From Pseudohongiella acticola (GTDB lineage: Bacteria > Pseudomonadota > Gammaproteobacteria > Pseudomonadales > Pseudohongiellaceae), in assembly GCF_001758195.1 (NCBI RefSeq), contig NZ_MASR01000001.1:1-64000 (forward strand): a stretch of DNA of 64,000 nucleotides, written 5' to 3'. Numbering within the stretch: position 1 is the stretch's first letter; the number at the start of each line of letters is the position of its first letter. The position numbers and the translations under genes were made by a program. Below, piece after piece: positions 58,343 to 64,000 of this stretch. A model generated the notes under the pieces. The model was not told the DNA's origin. It did no database searches and saw nothing but the letters and a program-made list of their open reading frames with translations.

Positions 58343-60117
58343 TCATTCTTAAGTGCTTGCTGCAGAGGGCTGAGCCAGTCTGTGTAGTGTGCAAAGCGGT
58401 CGCTGTAGGCGGTGGTGACCGGGTTCTGTACCTGTACCGCGCTGAAGGTGGCCACGGGCCGCCGGGTCTTGTGCGGTGACAGACAGGCGTTCTCAAAATC
58501 CAGCTTTGAAAAGCTCAGTAATTCACGAATGCGTGGGCCCGGATCGCGCACCAGTTCAGCGTAGTCGACCACATGGACAGACGCCTGCTGGTGATGCAGC
58601 CAGTGACTGACAATGTGCTCATGGATTCGGTAATAGTGGCCAATATCATTGAGCCGATGCGCACATGGCCAGCTTTTTGAGAATTTGTGGCGATAGATCG
58701 AGAAGCCAACGTCCATGGCCTGGCGCTGCAGGTAAATTATGGGGGACTCCGGGAACATCAAACGAATAAGACCTATCGATCTGAAATTAAGTGGCTGTTT
58801 ATCTACCACATGTGTTTTGTTATCTACCATTGGCAGTGCGTCGAGATAGCGTCGTCGCCAGAGCTTCGCATGTGAGCGTATCAGTGTCCGGGCGGCATCA
58901 ACGCCCTGGTGTCTGGCAACCGCCATCAGCTCTTCATGAATATCGTAAAGTGTTGGCAATTCCCCGGCGCCGTGAACCTGAGAGTGCGACGCGAGAATGG
59001 ATTCGATCAGGGTTGTGCCTGAGCGTGGCATGCCCACAACAAATATCGGTCGAAGCGGCGCTGCTTCAAGTTTGTTCGGTTCCAGATCCTGTTCCTGTTC
59101 TTGTTTTTCTTCCAAAGCCAGGTCCTTAAATATCTCCGGAAGGAGTGCCAGCTCGCTTTCAATAAGCTGTGGCTGATAGACAAAACCCTCCTGTTCAGAG
59201 ATGCCCTGGTTAATGCTGTTGCCTTCTTCCCAGGCAGAAAATGCGCGCTCGAAATCGTTGCGCTGATCCAGCGCGGTGCCCAGGGTAAAACCCAGCATCA
59301 CCCGGTATTCCGGATGCACGCGGGTATCACGGAAGAGGGTGTCGATGGCGCTTATTTCAGCATCACTAAGTCTGCCTTCGCACAGGGCGCCCAGTTCGAC
59401 GTAGGCTGTGGCAAATCCTGGTCGTGCCGCGATGGCGCGGCGACAAAACTGCTCAGCGAGCTCAAGCTCGCCGGTCAGGTGATGCAGACGGCACAACGTA
59501 TACAGCAGCTCGGCATCATTGGGTGCGATCTGCTGGGCACGAGTCAGGCGATCCCGCGCCTGCGAATAGTCCTGTGCCGCGATGGCGAGGCGAGCGGCGC
59601 CAGTCAGGCAGGACGGATCATCGGGTTTTAGTGTCAGTACCGGTTGATAGGCGGCGATGGCATCGCTGAAGCGCGATTCCTCAAAGTGAGCACGTGATAG
59701 TGCCTGCCAGGCTTCGTGCGCGTCGGGATGCGCCTGCGTCCAGCCCTGGGCTATGCGTAGCAGCTCCAGCCAGCGTCGGCCACCAGACGCCAATGCCGCA
59801 GCCACCTGCCATACCAGCACGTTTGCTGGATCCACGTGCTGTGCGCGCGCCAGAATCGGCAGTGCGTCCATTGGCCGCTCCGAACGCGCAACGGTTCTGG
59901 CAAGCAGCAGCAACGCCTGTGGATGGTCGGGGTGATGACGCAGAAGAGATTCAAAGACCGAGGCAGATTCCGCATAGTCACCAGCCTGGTAGAGCACGGA
60001 ACCCAGCATCAGACTGGCATCAAGGTCGCCCGGGTTGCGGGCGACCTCAATACGCAGTCGAACGATGCTCTCAGGTGCGGTGAGAGCCTCGCTTGCCTTA
60101 GTAACGTGTTGTTGCAT
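58315..60117 (-). CDS. TPR-repeat sulfotransferase
   Basis: A 600-residue protein. The N-terminal half consists of tetratricopeptide repeats (DLDASLMLGSVLYQAGDYAESASVFESLLRHHP and similar, to about residue 250). The C-terminal domain has the PAPS-binding loop PIFVVGMPRSGTTLIESILASH and QPLNFRSIGLIRLMFPESPIIYLQR, the 3'-phosphate region of Sulfotransfer_3 enzymes. A Glu/Gln-rich linker lies between them. The target could be protein tyrosine, peptide or glycan. It follows the TonB receptor gene by 33 bases, and its C-terminus is repeat-encoded. PAPS would come from CysC. Confidence 0.9.
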   Translation of the reverse strand: MQQHVTKASEALTAPESIVRLRIEVARNPGDLDASLMLGSVLYQAGDYAESASVFESLLRHHPDHPQALLLLARTVARSERPMDALPILARAQHVDPANVLVWQVAAALASGGRRWLELLRIAQGWTQAHPDAHEAWQALSRAHFEESRFSDAIAAYQPVLTLKPDDPSCLTGAARLAIAAQDYSQARDRLTRAQQIAPNDAELLYTLCRLHHLTGELELAEQFCRRAIAARPGFATAYVELGALCEGRLSDAEISAIDTLFRDTRVHPEYRVMLGFTLGTALDQRNDFERAFSAWEEGNSINQGISEQEGFVYQPQLIESELALLPEIFKDLALEEKQEQEQDLEPNKLEAAPLRPIFVVGMPRSGTTLIESILASHSQVHGAGELPTLYDIHEELMAVARHQGVDAARTLIRSHAKLWRRRYLDALPMVDNKTHVVDKQPLNFRSIGLIRLMFPESPIIYLQRQAMDVGFSIYRHKFSKSWPCAHRLNDIGHYYRIHEHIVSHWLHHQQASVHVVDYAELVRDPGPRIRELLSFSKLDFENACLSPHKTRRPVATFSAVQVQNPVTTAYSDRFAHYTDWLSPLQQALKNENGDGVNTF

Positions 60118-60150
60118 AAACGATTTTCGTCCTGGTACCAGAGCTGGGCA

Positions 60151-63100
60151 CTATTGAAACGGATTAAGACTGCGTAGGCTCTGGAAATCTGCCGAAACAC
60201 CCAGATAGGCAACACGTCCCCTGGGGCCAACCGGCAGGTTCAGGTAGCTTGGATCGGGTTCCTGTTTGGTCAGGTTATTGATGCCACCGTAGACCTCGAA
60301 CCCGTTACTGAAGTTGTAGCTGCCCTGTATGTCATGCACCATGACCGGATCGGTTTTCAGGAAGTCGGAACGGTCTGGCTGTCGTTGAAGTTCCTCGTCC
60401 TGGTAGATGTTCAGTGCACTTTGATAGCGGAAGCGGTAGGTCAGCGCCAACGGTCCGCGAAGCCAGTTCGCACTCAGATTGGCGACCCACTCAGGTGCAT
60501 GCTGGCCCAGCAGCGTTTCCACCATGCCGGCTTCCTCGACCTGTCTTGGCTCCACCGTCGGCTGGGTTTTCAGCGACTCGAGATAGGTGCCGTTGAACGA
60601 CAGCGACAGCATGCCAAGGTTGTCAAGATCGATAGGGTAGTTCATGCTGAAATCAACACCGGATGTGTAGAGGTTACTGACGTTGACCGGTCGCTGCTCC
60701 AGATCCACGATCACACCCACCAGTGCGCCCTGCGTGGCGCGTGAAAACAGGTCGCAAAACGCGTTGTCAGTGGACGGCTGGTCGTAACATCGTTCCACGA
60801 TCTCGTCATCGCTGGGATAGAGAACACCCTGCGACATGTCGATTTCCCACCAGTCTACCGCGGCTACCAGCCCCGGCATCCAGGAAGGTGTATACACAAC
60901 ACCCAGCGTCTGCGTGTTACTGGTTTCTTCTTCCAGTCTCGGGTTGCCACCGCGGACACCGGGCCGGCCTACCGGAGAGGCTGACACAAAGGCGTCAGGG
61001 TCCAGTCCCAGCGCAGCGATTTCAGCCCGACAATTTGCGACCGTGTTGGCTGTCTGCGCGTTCAGGTTGGCTGCTTCACAGGGGTCATCCGGCCTGAACG
61101 AGGACTGATTTTCCGGTTCAAACAGTTCCGCAAGATTGGGCGCGCGTACCGACTCACCCAGCGAACCTCTGATGATGACACTGTCGTTCAGGGTCCAGTT
61201 CACACCAATACTGTAGGCCGTGGTTTCACCAATAGTGGACCAGTCAGAATAACGAAATGCGCCGTCCACCCGCAGTGCCTGCAACAGGGGAGCCAGATCC
61301 TGAAAAACCGGTATGGAGACTTCGGCAAAGGCCTCGGCTACATCATAGGAGGAGCTACTTGGCCGGGTGAAATCCAGCGGTGTCAGACCATTGGGGTTGC
61401 TGCGCAGGGCATCGGGTGTGTTGGCGATTTTTTCCTCGCGATATTCGCCGCCCAGCACAAAGTCCACGGGGCCGGCGGGCATGGCGAGTCCGAGGCCGGA
61501 GCTGTCGCCGGACAGGAAGGCGTTAAAGACGGTCTGCTCGGACTCACCTTTGCTCACGATTGGCGTGCCCGCGTTGGTGATGAAGGCCTGGGCTGCCCCA
61601 TTGGGGTCGTCCGGGTTGATCTGGCCAGGGCTGAAGTAATACTGCGTGCCATCAAGGAAAGGGTTGAAGGGCACGCAACCGCTGTTGGCACCGGGCGTAA
61701 ACGTCATGTTGGCGGCATCGCCCCAGACGCCAGGGTTCCAGGGGGATACCACGGGGTCGGTGGGCGGAACTGCAGCCGGATTCAGATTGGAGCGGCAGGT
61801 AGCCTGACCGGTAGCGGGATCGGTGACGGCGTCCAGCGCGGCAAAATAGCGATCTTCAAGGCGTTGATTGCTGAGCCGGGCGGTAACTTCTGTGATGCCG
61901 TAATTGGCTGAAGCCTCGTAACGCAGCCAGTCGGTGATGTCGCCGCGGAAACCGGCAACGAGCCGGGTGGTGTCGCGGGTGTTGTCGTTCAGAGATCGCA
62001 TCTCAAGGTCGTCGCGTGCCAGGTTGATACTCGGGTCCTGGATGCTTGCCAGCACGTCATTGAACGCATCTGGAATGAACGGGTTATCAAGGCTGAGCTC
62101 CAGTACGGTGGTATAGGAAGAGCTGCGCGGGTTGACGGCGTTAGTGCGTACGAATTTGAATTCGGTGAAGGCGGTGTGGTTTTCATTCAGATCGTAGCGT
62201 CCATTCAGATTGAAGGAATGCGTCTCTAGCTCGGGAATAAGCGACGATGAAAAATAGGCGGTGGGGGTTCCATCTCCCCCCAGATGAGCAAAGCCGGAGG
62301 TTGGCTGCCCGACCTGAAATGGGCTGCCGTCCGCTGACAGGGCGATGGGAGACGGGTAGGTGTACTGTTCGCCGGTGACAGGGTCGGTGCCAAGAATGTC
62401 GTAACGCCCATCCGGAGCAGTGTAAGTAAAGTTACGTGACCCGGGTGGTGTCAGTGTCCGGTCCGGCACATTGGGGTCATCGACGCCGCCGTACTCTGCC
62501 GGGTTATTGTTGATGTACTGTCTGCCACTGATGCCATAGGAACGATCTTTGGTTTCCAGCCTTTCCTGTTTCCGGTATTCGTAGCTTGAAGTGACATTGC
62601 CGCGGCCATCATCAAAGTTGGTGCCAAAAACAAATGATGCAAAAAAGTCTTCCGCGTCGCCTTCGTCTGACATGCCACCCTGGGTTCTTATCGCCACCCC
62701 TTCGAAATCGTCTTTGAGAATAAAGTTGACCGCACCGGACACAGCGTCAGCCCCGTAAACGGCCGAGGCGCCGCCAGTCAGTACGTCGACCCGTTCGATC
62801 AACGCAATGGGAATGGTGTTGGTGTCAACCAGCGGTTCACCGGTTGCCAGCGCGCTGACATGTCGACGACCATTGACCAGCGTCAAGGTGCGGTTATTGC
62901 CCAGGTTGCGAAGATTCAGTGCATTGACACCCACGCGTGAGCCGCCGTCTTCGCCCTGGGTTTCAAAGGACCCGGAGGACCCTACCAGAGCGCCCACCTC
63001 GCTGATGAAATCTTCGATATTGGTGCTGCCTGACTGCTCTACCTGCTCGGCGCCGAGTGAAAGCACGGGTGCCGAGTAGTCGCCTTCAAAACGTGTTATA

Positions 63101-63255
63101 CGTGACCCTGTAACAACAACTTCTTCCAATCTTGGTTGATCTGCGCCGTCCTGGGCATACAGTAGGGAGGTCATCGGAAAAAGCGTTATGGAGATGGCGG
63201 CTGAGAGTAAATTGACTTTGTGTGGAATTTTTTTAGTGCTGTCGTGGGCTGGCAT
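60151..63255 (-). CDS. TonB-dependent outer-membrane receptor
   Basis: A 1034-residue receptor with signal peptide (VNLLSAAISITLFPMTSLLYAQD), a plug domain (RLEEVVVTGSRITR, VDVLTGGASAVYGADAVSGAVNFILK) and a 22-strand barrel ending in aromatic-rich LNPFQ. The plug lacks an N-terminal secretin/STN extension. This subfamily (Oar-like, with the NLRNLGNNRTLTLVNGRRH plug motif) often imports oligosaccharides, peptides or aromatic compounds. It heads a probable operon with the TPR-sulfotransferase. Confidence 0.95.
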   Translation of the reverse strand: MPAHDSTKKIPHKVNLLSAAISITLFPMTSLLYAQDGADQPRLEEVVVTGSRITRFEGDYSAPVLSLGAEQVEQSGSTNIEDFISEVGALVGSSGSFETQGEDGGSRVGVNALNLRNLGNNRTLTLVNGRRHVSALATGEPLVDTNTIPIALIERVDVLTGGASAVYGADAVSGAVNFILKDDFEGVAIRTQGGMSDEGDAEDFFASFVFGTNFDDGRGNVTSSYEYRKQERLETKDRSYGISGRQYINNNPAEYGGVDDPNVPDRTLTPPGSRNFTYTAPDGRYDILGTDPVTGEQYTYPSPIALSADGSPFQVGQPTSGFAHLGGDGTPTAYFSSSLIPELETHSFNLNGRYDLNENHTAFTEFKFVRTNAVNPRSSSYTTVLELSLDNPFIPDAFNDVLASIQDPSINLARDDLEMRSLNDNTRDTTRLVAGFRGDITDWLRYEASANYGITEVTARLSNQRLEDRYFAALDAVTDPATGQATCRSNLNPAAVPPTDPVVSPWNPGVWGDAANMTFTPGANSGCVPFNPFLDGTQYYFSPGQINPDDPNGAAQAFITNAGTPIVSKGESEQTVFNAFLSGDSSGLGLAMPAGPVDFVLGGEYREEKIANTPDALRSNPNGLTPLDFTRPSSSSYDVAEAFAEVSIPVFQDLAPLLQALRVDGAFRYSDWSTIGETTAYSIGVNWTLNDSVIIRGSLGESVRAPNLAELFEPENQSSFRPDDPCEAANLNAQTANTVANCRAEIAALGLDPDAFVSASPVGRPGVRGGNPRLEEETSNTQTLGVVYTPSWMPGLVAAVDWWEIDMSQGVLYPSDDEIVERCYDQPSTDNAFCDLFSRATQGALVGVIVDLEQRPVNVSNLYTSGVDFSMNYPIDLDNLGMLSLSFNGTYLESLKTQPTVEPRQVEEAGMVETLLGQHAPEWVANLSANWLRGPLALTYRFRYQSALNIYQDEELQRQPDRSDFLKTDPVMVHDIQGSYNFSNGFEVYGGINNLTKQEPDPSYLNLPVGPRGRVAYLGVSADFQSLRSLNPFQ

Positions 63256-63690
63256 TTTATGTCCTCACAGTGCGGGTCGGTTACAGAAAAACAACTCTGG
63301 AATGGAGAATTTGTTAATGGTCGCAATGTGATTCGCATTATTCGTGCCAGAATATCCTGGTCCGATCGATGCGCAAAATGAGGGCACAAAAAACGAATGT
63401 GAGGTACAGAATCTGAACTTGTCACTTGCCTGTCACTCAATTGACAAAATGTTGTTAGAGTGGGGCGAAATCCAATTTTGGTGACTAAACGGTGATGAGG
63501 CGGAAAGCAGGCGGAGAGCAGGCAAGCACCCTAATGTGGCGGCTGCATTATTTTGGCCATGGCGTTCGCACATTTTCGGTGCTGGCCTATTCTGTGCCTG
63601 CGCCGCCCCCGGCTGGTGCGAGCGGGCCACAACAGTGCTGTTTATGGTTTTTCTTAGTGGCGCCTATGGGGACCGCTTAAGGGCGGACTT
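63256..63690. other. Non-coding region upstream of the TonB receptor gene
   Basis: About 435 bases with only short overlapping frames on both strands, none with a ribosome site and credible protein features. It should hold the receptor promoter on the minus strand. A TTGACA hexamer at 63441 is on the plus strand and lacks a good -10 partner. Nothing else was recognised. Confidence 0.4.
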
Positions 63691-63726
63691 ATGGGGACGG
63701 AGGGAATACTTTTTGACCAGTGTTCT
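63666..63726. repeat. Half copy of the RAYT-type palindrome
   Basis: A left arm only: ATGGGGACGGAGGG then AATACTTTTTGACCAG at 63691-63720. No matching right arm follows. A further short half-motif ATGGGGACCG lies at 63666. This is either a solitary REP-like unit or a remnant after loss of one arm. Confidence 0.8.
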
Positions 63727-63842
63727 TGCTAATGGCGCGTTGCAATTGTCACAGTAGTTAACCATGGCCGGAGGAGAAGCCGGCCTGGTCTGGGAAGAGG
63801 AAGGGGCAGGGCTTACTTACGTTGAAGCGTAGCCCTGAGATA

Positions 63843-63989
63843 TCAATGTTTTACCTGTTCCTGTTTTTCTTCAGTCTTTGGTTCGCGGTTGATCTGAAAA
63901 TCAGGTGCTGGCTTGCCTTTGTCCCGCTCGCGCTGCTTCTTGGTTTCGGCCATCTTTTCTTTGATTAGGTCTACAAATTTATCTGACAT
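63843..63989 (-). CDS. Small highly charged protein of unknown function
   Basis: A 48-residue frame with a GGAGAG ribosome site ahead of its ATG at 63989. It begins MSDKFVDLIKEKMAETKKQ and continues with RERDKGKPAPDF and KTEEKQEQVKH before a TGA. It is rich in Lys, Glu and Gln, probably helical at the start and disordered after, with no signal or membrane segment. I do not recognise it. The good ribosome site and protein-like composition favour a real gene. Confidence 0.55.
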   Translation of the reverse strand: MSDKFVDLIKEKMAETKKQRERDKGKPAPDFQINREPKTEEKQEQVKH

Positions 63990-64000
63990 CCGGGCTCTCC

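Overview
The window comes from a gammaproteobacterium. The order smc-zipA-ligA, a ZipA protein (known only from this class), RfaH with its ops site, and an fnlABC-wbuBC cassette all point there. A large TonB-dependent receptor beside a TPR-sulfotransferase suggests an environmental, perhaps marine, heterotroph. No rRNA, tRNA or CRISPR was seen.

Layout. 1-2.3 kb: two envelope proteins on the minus strand, the first cut by the window edge. 2.6-11 kb: smc, a very long zipA, ligA. 11-15.5 kb: a REP-associated tyrosine transposase (RAYT), a lytic-transglycosylase-like lipoprotein, an acyltransferase-3/SGNH protein, then a MarR-type EPS regulator and rfaH. 15.7-45.3 kb: a surface-polysaccharide locus read in one direction behind an ops element: export protein, chain-length protein, GDP-fucose genes (fcl, gmd), a CDP-6-deoxyhexose branch with a C-methyltransferase, flippase, polymerase, at least six glycosyltransferases (one a GT11 fucosyltransferase-like enzyme), asnB, galE, and fnlA-fnlB-fnlC-wbuB-wbuC for L-FucNAc. 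Its middle is AT-richer than its ends. 45.4-53.2 kb: META-domain lipoprotein, PfpI-like protein, exported protein, sorbosone-dehydrogenase-like lipoprotein, AEC carrier, phospholipase-D-type synthase, cysQ and cysC. 53.3-58 kb: a TTQ amine dehydrogenase operon mauB-mauE-mauD-mauA-mauG in which MauG carries an extra cytochrome c domain. 58.3-63.3 kb: TonB-dependent receptor and TPR-sulfotransferase. A 48-residue ORF lies at the right end.

The most striking element is a dispersed palindrome with core ATGGGGACGGAGG...CCTCCGTCCCCAT. I count 14 complete copies plus degenerate and half copies. Two flank the RAYT gene, its likely mobilising enzyme. Two copies lie in frame inside smc (hinge region) and ligA (adenylation domain). 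Copies also supply the last codons and stop of four genes (ligA, RAYT, acyltransferase, TPR-sulfotransferase). The arms differ between copies yet stay matched within each copy, both in the inner stem and often in copy-specific outer flanks. No copy was seen inside the roughly 30 kb polysaccharide locus. This resembles the protein-coding palindromic elements of Rickettsia, but here it is tied to a RAYT.
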